DNA from: Chloroflexota bacterium
GTDB lineage: Bacteria > Chloroflexota > Anaerolineae > B4-G1
DNA: 64,000 nucleotides
Reading direction: 5' to 3'
NCBI GenBank assembly: GCA_024232355.1
Contig: JAAEPW010000375.1
Location: 36,401-100,400, forward strand
Shown here: one piece after another, positions 1 to 8,612 of the stretch
Layout of the letters: every line of letters starts with the position of its first letter
How positions within the stretch are numbered: position 1 is the stretch's first letter
Position numbers and translations under genes: made by a program
The notes under the pieces: generated by a model
Databases searched by the model: none
The model's input: the letters and a program-made list of their open reading frames with translations, nothing else
Told to the model about the DNA's origin: nothing

Positions 1-1169
1 GTCAGATCGGGCACGAGCAGCAGTTGGCTGGTTCGACCTGTTTGCCCGGGTGAGTCTTTGCCAAGCCCAAACTCGGTGATCTCTTGGCGTACGGCTTGCG
101 AAAACCCACGATGCAGAACTGACGAAAAGCACTGCTCCGTCTCATCAGGCAGACACATTAGCCCTCCCTCCACGTTCAGTACAGCCAGCGTCTCTTCCAG
201 TGCAGCGTTCAACGTTCCTTCCAAATCCAGGGGGCGGCTCGTGGCTGATGCGATGGCGTTGAGGGCCGCTAGCTCCTCGTTGCGACGTCTGAGCGCTTCT
301 TCCGCCTGCGCTCGCTTTTTTTCAGAGCGGACACGCTCGGTGATGTCCACGACGATCGAGCGGCTTTCCAAGATCTGCCCGTGTGCGTCTCGGATGGCAT
401 TTGGCGTCAGGCTGATCCATACGGGTGTGCCATCTGCCCTTTTCATCTGTAGATGTTCGTCAGAGATTGTTTTTCCGGCTCGAAAACGCTCAAAAACCTG
501 TGCCGCCTTTTCTTTCCCCTGGGGGGTGTCGGCGTACAGATCGAGTACCGGCTGCCCGATCAATTCTTCTTTCGTGTATCCGAGCAATTCCTTGGCCTGT
601 TTGTTGCACATACGGACGAGGCCATCTACTCCAACGGAAAAATAGGCATTGGGGGCATTTTCGTACAAGTCTCGGAATTGTTTTTCTGATTCTCGCAATG
701 CGTGTATCGCCTGCGACGCCTGTGCCAACGCCAGATCTTGGCCTAGTTCTGCTTGCTGACGGCGGGTTTGCTCGGCCAGCAGACGGCGATAGCGGTTGAG
801 CCGGGTGGTGGTCCGCACCCGCGCCAGCAGCTCGATCTCGTCGATGGGCTTGGTCACGTAATCGTCGGCCCCGACCTCGAACCCGCGCAGGCGCGAGTTG
901 CGGTCGCCCAACGACGTAACCATGATCACGGGCACCTCGGCCAAAACTGGATCAGCACGCAGGAATTGGCAGACGGTAAAACCATCCATCTCGGGCATCC
1001 TGATGTCGAGCAGTATCAGGTCTGGGACAATCTCTGTCGCTTTTGCCAGTGCCTCTGCGCCATTGCATGCCAGGACCAAATTATAGCCTTCGGCGGCAAG
1101 CAGCAACTTTAGCGCTTTGCGTATTTCCAGTTCGTCGTCAGCGATGAGGATGGTGCTAGAAGCATTCAT
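1..1169 (-). CDS. Response regulator with PAS and GAF modules (partial, C-terminus outside window)
   Basis: The frame is open from an ATG at 1169 to the window edge, so about 389 codons are visible and the C-terminus is missing. Residues 1-120 form a receiver domain: the acidic pair follows ILIADDE, the phospho-acceptor Asp sits in LILLDIRMPEMDGF, and the conserved Lys is in YVTKPID. A charged helical linker follows (about 125-165), then a PAS domain (about 165-285, ending in the PAC-like DITERVRSEK), then the start of a GAF domain. A kinase or output domain may lie beyond the edge, so the class (hybrid kinase or regulator) is undecided. It is the last visible gene of the co-directional signalling cluster, 90 bases after the hybrid kinase. 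Confidence 0.85.
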   Translation of the reverse strand, partial: MNASSTILIADDELEIRKALKLLLAAEGYNLVLACNGAEALAKATEIVPDLILLDIRMPEMDGFTVCQFLRADPVLAEVPVIMVTSLGDRNSRLRGFEVGADDYVTKPIDEIELLARVRTTTRLNRYRRLLAEQTRRQQAELGQDLALAQASQAIHALRESEKQFRDLYENAPNAYFSVGVDGLVRMCNKQAKELLGYTKEELIGQPVLDLYADTPQGKEKAAQVFERFRAGKTISDEHLQMKRADGTPVWISLTPNAIRDAHGQILESRSIVVDITERVRSEKKRAQAEEALRRRNEELAALNAIASATSRPLDLEGTLNAALEETLAVLNVEGGLMCLPDETEQCFSSVLHRGFSQAVRQEITEFGLGKDSPGQTGRTSQLLLVPDL

Positions 1170-1259
1170 ATTTTATATTTCGTACGTGTGATGTTGGCCG
1201 GATATGCTTTAATGATATAGCATTTCTCAAAGTATATCAAGTTGCATCGAAACACCGGT

Positions 1260-4200
1260 TTATTCTTTCTCCAACACCCGTGCGATTGTTTGAGCTAATT
1301 GTTCGATGACCGGAGGTTTGAGCAGCCAGCCGTTCAGTCCCTCCACTTGCAGTTCTCCAAGCTCTTTTTCTATTGGGTGGCCGGTCATCAATATGACTTT
1401 TATGGTTGGGTCGTGCTCTCTTAGCGCCCAAAACAACGCCTCCCCCCCCATCTCGGGCATGACTACGTCGCTCAACACCATGGCGATGTCGTCGGCACGT
1501 TGTTCAAAGAGTGCCAGCGCTTCTTGCCCATTTGTGGCTTCCAATATCTGGTAGCCCAGCATTTTCAGGCTGTCTACCACTGCTCTCCGCGTGGCATCAG
1601 CGTCCTCGACCACCAAGATTGTCTGTCCTTGCCCTCGAACCAGTTGCTCTTGTTTGGGGACTTTTGTGTCTGGACGCGTTGTCAGGATTGGCAAATAAAT
1701 GATAAAGGTGCATCCCTCTCCCTCTTGGGTCTGTACGTCGATGTGGCCCTCGTGTGATCTGATGATGCCGTGCACCTGGGCCAGCCCCAGCCCCGTGCCC
1801 CGGTCGGGCGGTTTGGTGGTGAAAAAGGGGTCAAAAATATGTGGCAGCACGTTGGGAGGAATGCCAGAGCCGGTATCTGTCACGTTCAACTGTAACCATT
1901 TGCTGGCCATTGCTTGGCTGGTCCCCATTTCTGGCAAGGGGGGGGATTCGCCGGGGTTGATCTCTATCTGCTGTAGGTTGATGTGCAGATGCCCACCTGT
2001 TGGCATCGCATCTCGCGCGTTGGTGGCTAGGTTCATGATCGCTTGTTGTATGCGGGTTGGATCGGCACTCACGATGCACTCGCTCATACGATATGCCAGA
2101 TTTATCTTGATGTTCTCTGGCAATGTGCGCTCTAACAATTTGACCTGTTCTTTCAAGAGCATCAGTAGGTCTATGGGAGTGCGCTCCAACTCGGTGTGGC
2201 GGCTAAAGTCCAGAATCTGCTGGATCAGATCGCTGGCCCGCCAGGCTTGCTGATCGATGATCTCCATACGCTCGACCATGTCCGCAGGCAGGGCCGAGTC
2301 TCGCAGCAACATCCTGGCATAGAGGGCGATCACGGCGATGATGTTGTTAAAATCGTGGGCGATACCAGCGGCCAGTTGGCCCACGGCGGCCAGCCGATCT
2401 TGTTGATGGGCGCGCTTTTCAAATTCGCGCTGCTGGGTCACGTCGCGGATGACCAACACCCAGCCCCGAGATTCGGACTGGGCCTCCAATGGCCGGGCGA
2501 TGATCTGAAAGTTCCGATTGCCCATTGTCACCTCGTGCCAGAATCCTTTGGGCGGCGAGGTCAACAGTTTGGCCAGCAAGTGATCCCCCAGGTGAGTGAG
2601 GGTATCCCCCACCTTGGCGTCAGCCAGGTGGACCAGGTCCTTTTCTCCAGTCGGGTTGACTAGAACGATCCGGCCAGCGGTGTCTAACAAAAGTACACCT
2701 TCCGGTACCGTATCTATGATTTGCTGCACCCGCCGGGCTTGTTCTTGGATTTGTGCGAGCAAGCGATCCCGTTCCTCTTCCGTCTGCTTGCGTTCGGTGA
2801 TGTCCTGACCGATGATCATTGTGGCAGATTTGCCCTCAAGTGTGATTGGGATAGATGTAGACTCGACAGAAATGGTAGAGCCATCTGATTTGATCAACTC
2901 GATCTCTGCAGGTGGATTACGTTCCCCTCTCGTCACATTCTCTATTCTTTGAGCGACCAACTCGCGGGATCCGGGCGAAACTGTTTCCAGAGCAGACATA
3001 CCAAGTATCTTTTCTGGATCGGAGAACCCCAGTATGGTTGCCCCGGCCAGATTGGCAAAGACAAAGTGACCATCTCGAAGGAGCATGATCGAGTTGGGAG
3101 ATACGTCGACCAGCGCGCGGTAGCGTGCTTCGCTCTCCCGCAGCGCCTTTTCTGCCCGTATGCGCTCAGTGATGTCTTGCCCGACGGCCACCAGGCCAAT
3201 GACGTTCCCATTGGCATCCTTGAGCGTCTTGTCGTACCACTCGATCTTGTGCTCGCGACCGTCCTTGGCGACGATGACATTGACATTGCCCTGGGTTTGG
3301 ATATCGCCCACTGCCTGCGAGAACAGTTTCCGGGTGCGCTCATGGTCTCGCTGTGGCAAAAAAATGCTAAACCAATCCTGACCCTGCACATCCTCGAGCC
3401 GGTAACCCGAAATCTCCTCCAGGTAAGAGTTAAAGCTGACGATCCGGCCCTCGGTGTCGAGCATCAATACGATCGTCTGAGCTGTCTCAACCAGGCTTTC
3501 GGCAAAGTCTTTTTCCTTGTGCAGGGCTTTTCGCGTCTGGCTGTTGCGCAGTGCGATCGCGGCCAGTTCGCCAAAGGCCATCGCCATACGCGCGTCGTTT
3601 TCTGTGAATCCACCAGGCTTGTTCGCCAGACCAAGCAAACCGACTGTTTTTTGATCAATGATGAGGGGCGCAAACATCACGTTTTTCAGGTTGGCATGCC
3701 CCTCTGGCATGTAGCGCATCCACTCACTTGCACTAAAATTGTTGTCATAGACAACTTGGCCCTGGTGATAAGCCTCGGCGCGCAGCCCCCGGATCGGCAT
3801 CGGTAAATAAGGATCTACCGTACAAGGCAATCCGCCAGAATCCAAGAACAGAACCTCGTTCTCCTCGCCATCTTGAGAAAGCAAAGCGATGTATCCGGCT
3901 GTCGCACCAGTGGTGCGCTTGCAAGCGTCGAAAATAGCGTGCGCAGCATCCTCAAATTCACGTTCTTTCAAAATAGCACGCGCGCTATCCAGGAGGGCCG
4001 ATATCTCTGTCTCGCGCTCTTGTGAAACGATCAAGGCCTGGTGTAATTCATCGGTCGCTTGTTTGCGCGCGGAGATATCCGCAACACTCCCCTCATAGTA
4101 CAATATTTGGCCATCGGCATCGCGAACGCTCTGCGCGTTGATCTCTACCGAAATGATCATCCCGTCTCGACGGCGTGCTTGTGTCTGGAAACCGTGTACG

Positions 4201-4805
4201 CTGCCTTTACGCTCTATTAGATCCCGAAACTGCTCGCGATCCTCAATGTCCGCATACAAGTCAATCACGTCAACGGTTAGCAACGCCTCCCGATCGGGAT
4301 AGCCCATCATCTGTACCATGGACAGGTTGACATCCAGAATGAGGCCTGTTGGCGCGGTGCGGTAGAGGCCCACTGGCACGCCGTCAAACAAACTGCGGTA
4401 CCGTTCCTCGCTCTTTCTCAGTTTTTGATCTTGCTTGTGTCTGTACAGGGCGATTTCGATACTGCTGTGCAGGTCCTGATCCCGAAATGGTTTGATGATG
4501 TATCCAAAGGGCGTGGTGATCTTGGCTTGTTGCAGGATCGTTTCGTCGGCATAAGCGGTCAGATAGACCACCGGGATGTTGCATTGCTCTTGGATTTGCG
4601 TGGCAGCCTTTATCCCATTTATCCCGCGCCCCAGTTGGATGTCCATCAACACGATGTCAGGTCGCATCTCTACGGCGGAGCGGATGGCTTCCTCGCCGGA
4701 GCGAATGATGGCCGAAACTTGATAACCCAACTGTTGTACACGATTGGCAATGCTCTGAGCGATGAGGGCTTCATCCTCGACAATTAGAACACGGGATCTG
4801 TTCAT
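1260..4805 (-). CDS. Hybrid histidine kinase: REC-PAS-GAF-PAS-PAS-PAS-HisKA-HATPase-REC
   Basis: 1181 residues with no membrane segment, so a cytoplasmic sensor kinase. The order is receiver (1-120, Asp in VLMDIQLG), PAS (about 133-255), GAF (about 280-430), three PAS domains (about 440-800), HisKA (phospho-acceptor His in GIAHDFNN), HATPase_c (N-box NLATNARDAM, G1 DTGSGI, F-box FDPFF, G2 GTGLGL) and a C-terminal receiver (Asp in VLSDVVMPEM, Lys in LLKPP). A kinase with receivers at both ends suggests phosphorelay control on both sides. An AGGAGG lies 8 bases before the ATG at 4805. It lies 34 bases after the HisKA_2 kinase, probably in the same transcript. The ligand cannot be read from the sequence. 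Confidence 0.93.
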   Translation of the reverse strand: MNRSRVLIVEDEALIAQSIANRVQQLGYQVSAIIRSGEEAIRSAVEMRPDIVLMDIQLGRGINGIKAATQIQEQCNIPVVYLTAYADETILQQAKITTPFGYIIKPFRDQDLHSSIEIALYRHKQDQKLRKSEERYRSLFDGVPVGLYRTAPTGLILDVNLSMVQMMGYPDREALLTVDVIDLYADIEDREQFRDLIERKGSVHGFQTQARRRDGMIISVEINAQSVRDADGQILYYEGSVADISARKQATDELHQALIVSQERETEISALLDSARAILKEREFEDAAHAIFDACKRTTGATAGYIALLSQDGEENEVLFLDSGGLPCTVDPYLPMPIRGLRAEAYHQGQVVYDNNFSASEWMRYMPEGHANLKNVMFAPLIIDQKTVGLLGLANKPGGFTENDARMAMAFGELAAIALRNSQTRKALHKEKDFAESLVETAQTIVLMLDTEGRIVSFNSYLEEISGYRLEDVQGQDWFSIFLPQRDHERTRKLFSQAVGDIQTQGNVNVIVAKDGREHKIEWYDKTLKDANGNVIGLVAVGQDITERIRAEKALRESEARYRALVDVSPNSIMLLRDGHFVFANLAGATILGFSDPEKILGMSALETVSPGSRELVAQRIENVTRGERNPPAEIELIKSDGSTISVESTSIPITLEGKSATMIIGQDITERKQTEEERDRLLAQIQEQARRVQQIIDTVPEGVLLLDTAGRIVLVNPTGEKDLVHLADAKVGDTLTHLGDHLLAKLLTSPPKGFWHEVTMGNRNFQIIARPLEAQSESRGWVLVIRDVTQQREFEKRAHQQDRLAAVGQLAAGIAHDFNNIIAVIALYARMLLRDSALPADMVERMEIIDQQAWRASDLIQQILDFSRHTELERTPIDLLMLLKEQVKLLERTLPENIKINLAYRMSECIVSADPTRIQQAIMNLATNARDAMPTGGHLHINLQQIEINPGESPPLPEMGTSQAMASKWLQLNVTDTGSGIPPNVLPHIFDPFFTTKPPDRGTGLGLAQVHGIIRSHEGHIDVQTQEGEGCTFIIYLPILTTRPDTKVPKQEQLVRGQGQTILVVEDADATRRAVVDSLKMLGYQILEATNGQEALALFEQRADDIAMVLSDVVMPEMGGEALFWALREHDPTIKVILMTGHPIEKELGELQVEGLNGWLLKPPVIEQLAQTIARVLEKE

Positions 4806-4839
4806 GCGTGAATCCTCCTGTGGTGGGGCCTTTGATTCT

Positions 4840-6756
4840 CTAATGAGACCTTTTTTGCAAGGCGAACACTATGCGGCACGTCGTGCCGTTTTGGTTCTGC
4901 CACTCTATCGTTCCCTCAAGCTGCTGGACAAATGTGTCGATCAGGAACATGCCCAACGAGTCTTTGCCGGAAGGCCCGAAATCGGGTGCTAGGCCGATGC
5001 CATTGTCGCTGACGACCAACTCTCCCGTTTCTCCGTCGACAGGGCTGAGCGAGACAAAGATTTCGCACATTGTTTCCGACTTGTCCAAGTCAGCAGGGAA
5101 AGCGTGTTTGAGCGCATTAGAGACCAATTCGTTGACAAGCAGCCCGAACGGGATGGCCTGTTTGATCTCTAGAGAGACATCGTGCACGTCTAGCCGCAGC
5201 GTGATGGGATGCGCCGAGTGGGCGCGATACGCTGAGAACAGATCGGTAGTCAGGTTCTGGACATAGTTGGCAACATCAACCTGTGCCAGGTTCGGGGCCT
5301 GGTACAATTGCTCGTGAATGAGCGCCATCGAATACACGCGGTGTTGGCTATTTCGGAGCACCTTGATGGCGTGTTCATCTTGGGCATAGTCGGCCTGGAA
5401 ATTGAGCAAGCTGGACACGACTTGTAGATTGTTGTTGACCCGGTGGTGGATCTCGGTCAGCAGCACCTCTTTCTCTCGTAACGATGCCGCGATCTGTTCC
5501 TCCGCTCGCTTGCGCGCGGTGATGTCCATCACGCCGGCCAATGCCCCGGCGTAATTTTCGTCATTGTCGGTGAGGGACGTTGTCTCTAGGCTGGCATAGA
5601 TCCGCGTGCCATCTTGACGCAGGAATTCAAAATCGTGCTGCTCCTGAATGCCCTGGCGGCGGCGTTCCAGTTGGTGCTTGGCAATCTCGACACCGTGTTC
5701 ATCCATAAACTCGAACAGGTGCTTGCCTTGCATTTCGTCCTCGGTGTACCCTAGCATCTCGGCCATCCGGGGATTGACAAAAGTGGTGCAAGCGTCTTTG
5801 TCGATGGCCCAGATGCCCTCTTGCAAAGCCTGAACAAGCTGGCGGTATCGCTTTTCACTGGTCCACAATGCCTTTTCCGCTTGCACGCGCTCAGTGATGT
5901 CTTGCGAGGTTCCCAGTATGGTAGTTGGTCTACCAGCTTTGTTATAGACAACCTCTCCCCGCGAGTGAATATTCCGCATGGTTCCATCTGTACGGACGAT
6001 GCGGTACTCGATGTTGAAGGGTATGTGGGCATCGATGGATTGCTCGACTGCCCCATCGACATGCTCGTGATCCTCAGGATAGATACAATCAAGAAATTCC
6101 TCCAAGAGATTTTGTCCAAACCGCTCAGAGGGGATTCCGAACAGACGATAGAGTTCGTCAGAGCCGATCACTGTGTTTTGAACAATGTCCCACTCCCAAT
6201 CACCGAGGTGGGCAATTCGCTGGGCCTCTGTGAGTTGCTTTTCTCTTCTCCGAAGCACAACCTCTGCCAACTTGCGTTCGGCAATTTCTTCTCTCAACGC
6301 GCTGTTGGCTTGTGCGAGTTTGGTTGTTCGTTCCTCAACCTGGCGCTCCAATTCGTCGCGAGTCTGCTGGCGCTCGGTGACGTTGCGCCCAATGCAGATT
6401 AGTTCTCCATTCAGCCCGCGATTCTCGGTCCAGGATGTCCATATCTTGCTTTTGTCCCGACGTGGTAATTCCAAGTCGTAATTGGTGGCTGTCTGCTCGC
6501 CTCGTGCTCTGGCTGCTGCCTGCGCTCGCATTTCGCGCCGCTGTGCTGCATCGGGAATCACCAATTCCCACCAGGCAGACCCCATCACGTCTTGTGGCGC
6601 ATAGCCCAGCACTCGTTCGACCGCAGCGTTAGCAAAAATGACGTCGCCGCTTTCGTCCAGCAACAGCACCATCTCGTCCAAGCTGTCGATGATGTGCTGC
6701 TCAAACTCTTGGATCTGTGCTCGCTGTTTCTCCAGCACGTGAAATTGAGATGACAT
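4840..6756 (-). CDS. PAS-domain histidine kinase of the HisKA_2 type
   Basis: 638 residues from the ATG at 6756, chosen because GAGGAG lies 7 bases upstream; a TTG 39 bases further upstream has no such site. It has a PAS domain (about 10-130), a coiled coil (about 140-175), two more PAS domains (about 175-295 and 310-425), a HisKA_2 phospho-acceptor helix with the signature HHRVNNNLQV, and an HATPase (N-box ELVSNALKHAF, G1 DNGIGL). Kinases of this type often pair with single-domain receivers, and one is encoded immediately upstream (6792-7190), which makes it the likely partner. No transmembrane segment is seen, so a cytoplasmic signal such as a redox or light cofactor in a PAS domain is possible. 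Confidence 0.92.
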   Translation of the reverse strand: MSSQFHVLEKQRAQIQEFEQHIIDSLDEMVLLLDESGDVIFANAAVERVLGYAPQDVMGSAWWELVIPDAAQRREMRAQAAARARGEQTATNYDLELPRRDKSKIWTSWTENRGLNGELICIGRNVTERQQTRDELERQVEERTTKLAQANSALREEIAERKLAEVVLRRREKQLTEAQRIAHLGDWEWDIVQNTVIGSDELYRLFGIPSERFGQNLLEEFLDCIYPEDHEHVDGAVEQSIDAHIPFNIEYRIVRTDGTMRNIHSRGEVVYNKAGRPTTILGTSQDITERVQAEKALWTSEKRYRQLVQALQEGIWAIDKDACTTFVNPRMAEMLGYTEDEMQGKHLFEFMDEHGVEIAKHQLERRRQGIQEQHDFEFLRQDGTRIYASLETTSLTDNDENYAGALAGVMDITARKRAEEQIAASLREKEVLLTEIHHRVNNNLQVVSSLLNFQADYAQDEHAIKVLRNSQHRVYSMALIHEQLYQAPNLAQVDVANYVQNLTTDLFSAYRAHSAHPITLRLDVHDVSLEIKQAIPFGLLVNELVSNALKHAFPADLDKSETMCEIFVSLSPVDGETGELVVSDNGIGLAPDFGPSGKDSLGMFLIDTFVQQLEGTIEWQNQNGTTCRIVFALQKRSH

Positions 6757-6791
6757 TTTTTCTCTCCTCACGACAAGTAAAATGTGATGCG

Positions 6792-7190
6792 TCAAAGTCC
6801 CCGATCTTTCGGTGAGTGAATCTTTTGCGCAACTTGCCGGATAGCCGGTAGTAGGTCGGTGGTCAGCTTGGCCTTGATGATGATCTCGTCCGCGCCGGCC
6901 AAGATCGCTTTCTCCTTGTATCCGTTGTCCCTTAACAGGCTCATTGCGATAATGCCCACGTCGGGCATCATCGTTCGCAGGATAGAAATGGTCTTTAGGC
7001 CCGTTAACCCGGGCGTGCCCATATCCACCACGATTACCTGTGGTCGCAAGTTCTGGATCTGTTCCAGGTCTTTTCGTCCATCACCGATTGCGCCGACGAG
7101 GGTCATGTTTTCTTGTTGTTCCAGAAAGAGCGTGATGATGTGCAAAAAGGCTGGATTGTTGTTCATCAACAGAACACGGATCGAGTCCAT
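6792..7190 (-). CDS. Stand-alone receiver domain (CheY-like response regulator)
   Basis: 132 residues, a single receiver domain with no output region. The start at 7190 (MDSIRVLLMN) has GGAGAT 6 bases upstream. The phospho-acceptor Asp is in VIVVDMGTPGL, the switch Thr/Ser follows in IIAMSL, and Lys occurs in IIIKAKL. The usual acidic pair after the first strand is replaced by asparagines (LLMNNNPAFL), so Mg2+ binding and phosphorylation may be altered. A single-domain receiver would act as a phosphorelay shuttle or bind a partner protein. It sits 35 bases before the HisKA_2 kinase. Confidence 0.85.
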   Translation of the reverse strand: MDSIRVLLMNNNPAFLHIITLFLEQQENMTLVGAIGDGRKDLEQIQNLRPQVIVVDMGTPGLTGLKTISILRTMMPDVGIIAMSLLRDNGYKEKAILAGADEIIIKAKLTTDLLPAIRQVAQKIHSPKDRGL

Positions 7191-7428
7191 TGATATCTCC
7201 TGTAAAAAAAGTGCTGGTTGCAAAAATAGGGATGGTTGCGGCCAAGCCCCCATGCAATTTTGTCCTCGGTGCGGCGTTAGCAAGGACAAAAAACGGAACA
7301 AACTCTTCCCACCCCTCTAAAATCAGTATAATGGGTATTGCTCTGGGTGTCTATTCGTAATGTTACGGTATTTGAGGAAAAAGCCCCCGGTATTTTCGGC
7401 TTTTCGCATGCAATTTGATTGATTTTTG

Positions 7429-7472
7429 GCCACGAATTTCACTAATTTTGTCGCTCCGCTTGTATTCGTGGC
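7429..7472. repeat. Palindromic dispersed repeat, CACGAATT family, copy 1
   Basis: Outer arms GCCACGAA and TTCGTGGC enclose a GC-rich middle. Related copies occur at 12801-12871 (the closest), 24696-24748 (a perfect version) and as a half-copy at 11121-11140. All are intergenic. Confidence 0.75.
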
Positions 7473-7566
7473 GGGAGAAAAACGTTCAGTAGAAAATTTC
7501 TTTATGGGGTAGGCTTTTCCAGTTATTAACATTACCTTTGAATGCATCAAAGAATCACATAACTGA

Positions 7567-7650
7567 AACCGCGGATGAACGCAGATGAACGCAGATTTTT
7601 GCTAAATTCACCACTTTTGCATCTGTGTTGATCTGTGTATATCTGCGGTT
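7567..7650. repeat. Long imperfect inverted repeat with internal direct repeats
   Basis: The left arm starts AACCGCGGATGAACGCAGAT and repeats GAACGCAGAT; the right arm ends ATATCTGCGGTT and repeats ATCTGTGTTGATCTGTG. The arms are imperfect reverse complements around a 23-base centre. Only one full copy is in this window; 60250-60340 shares the ATCTGTG words. Confidence 0.75.
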
Positions 7651-7875
7651 CCATTCTAGTTGTGTCATTTCGCGTCGATGTGCAAAGGTGATGTTAAATT
7701 ATCCCAAACTTGGCAGAGAAAGCAGGTTACAAGTATAAAAACGCTACGAAAAAGGCGGAAAAGCTTGAGGAATTCCCGTAAAACACCTGATTTGCTCCAA
7801 GAATTAGACTAGCGAAATCAATTGGTGGGACACTTGTTTTTCTGGAATTCCCTAAAATGATAGGGAGACACTCAC

Positions 7876-8544
7876 CTAGATCAATTCGTTCGATGCTTCC
7901 ATCGGCAGAATTCCGCGCTGCAACGCGTAACGGACCAGGTCCGTTTGGGTATTTAGGTCTAGCTTGCGCATCATGTTGGCCCGGTGCATCTCGACGGTGC
8001 GCCGGCTGATAGAGAGCCGGTCGCCAATTTGGGCATTGGTTTGTCCTTCTGCCGCCATATGCAGCACCTCCCGCTCGCGATTGGTCAGCTTGTCGTACGA
8101 ATCTGGCGGTATCTCTCGGGCCTTTTGCCGGTAGACCTCGATGGCGCGTGCGGAAAGGGATTGGCTGAGAAACGTTCGTCCAGCGACGATCTCGCGAACC
8201 GCCTGCACCAGTTCGTCTGGCGAAGACTTTTTGAGGACATAGCCGGCTGCTCCATTTCTCAGTGCCTCCAGCACATAAGACTCGCTGGCGTACATCGAGA
8301 GGATGACGACCTGGGTATCTGGCGAGCGCTGTCCCACTTGGCGGGTGACCTCCAGGCCGTTCAAACCGGGCATCATCAAGTCGAGTACCAGCACGTCTGG
8401 CTGGAGATGCTCGACCTGCTCGATCGCCTCCAACCCGTCGTCCGCCTCCCCGATAACGTCAATATCCGGCTCGGCCTCCAGCAACGTCCGTAGCCCGTGG
8501 CGGACGATGGGATGATCGTCGGCGAGTAGAATTGAGATGGTCAT
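7876..8544 (-). CDS. NarL/FixJ-family response regulator (REC + LuxR HTH)
   Basis: 222 residues from the ATG at 8544, with GGGAGG 5 bases upstream. Receiver domain 1-120: acidic pair in LLADDHPIVRHG, phospho-acceptor Asp in VLVLDLMMPGLNG, Lys in VLKKSSPDE. A LuxR-type helix-turn-helix covers about 150-215 (LTNREREVLHMAAEGQTNAQIGDRL region and recognition helix ISRRTVEMHRANM). It probably binds DNA as a phosphorylated dimer. The partner is almost certainly the HisKA_3 kinase 68 bases upstream, since HisKA_3/LuxR-type pairs are the standard NarX/NarL arrangement. Target genes are unknown. Confidence 0.95.
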   Translation of the reverse strand: MTISILLADDHPIVRHGLRTLLEAEPDIDVIGEADDGLEAIEQVEHLQPDVLVLDLMMPGLNGLEVTRQVGQRSPDTQVVILSMYASESYVLEALRNGAAGYVLKKSSPDELVQAVREIVAGRTFLSQSLSARAIEVYRQKAREIPPDSYDKLTNREREVLHMAAEGQTNAQIGDRLSISRRTVEMHRANMMRKLDLNTQTDLVRYALQRGILPMEASNELI

Positions 8545-8612
8545 AACGCCTCCCAAGATGTAGTCTAGCCCCTTGCGGGCGGCTCAAAACAGACAAAAAT
8601 GGGCACAAGGCC

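Larger units (their letters stand above)
7191..7875. other. 685-base gap between signalling genes, without a gene
   Basis: No convincing coding frame. It holds two palindromic repeats of different families (7429-7472 and 7567-7650). The short frames crossing it are translations of these repeats. It separates the kinase/receiver pair from the NarL-type regulator, so a promoter for 7190-1 is expected here, but I cannot place one firmly. Confidence 0.6.

Noticed and set aside
2949..3806. 285-codon plus-strand frame
   Set aside because: Antisense to the hybrid kinase, whose PAS, GAF and HATPase motifs are unambiguous.
7323..7550. 75-codon minus-strand frame
   Set aside because: Its middle is a translation of the CACGAATT palindrome; no ribosome-binding site.
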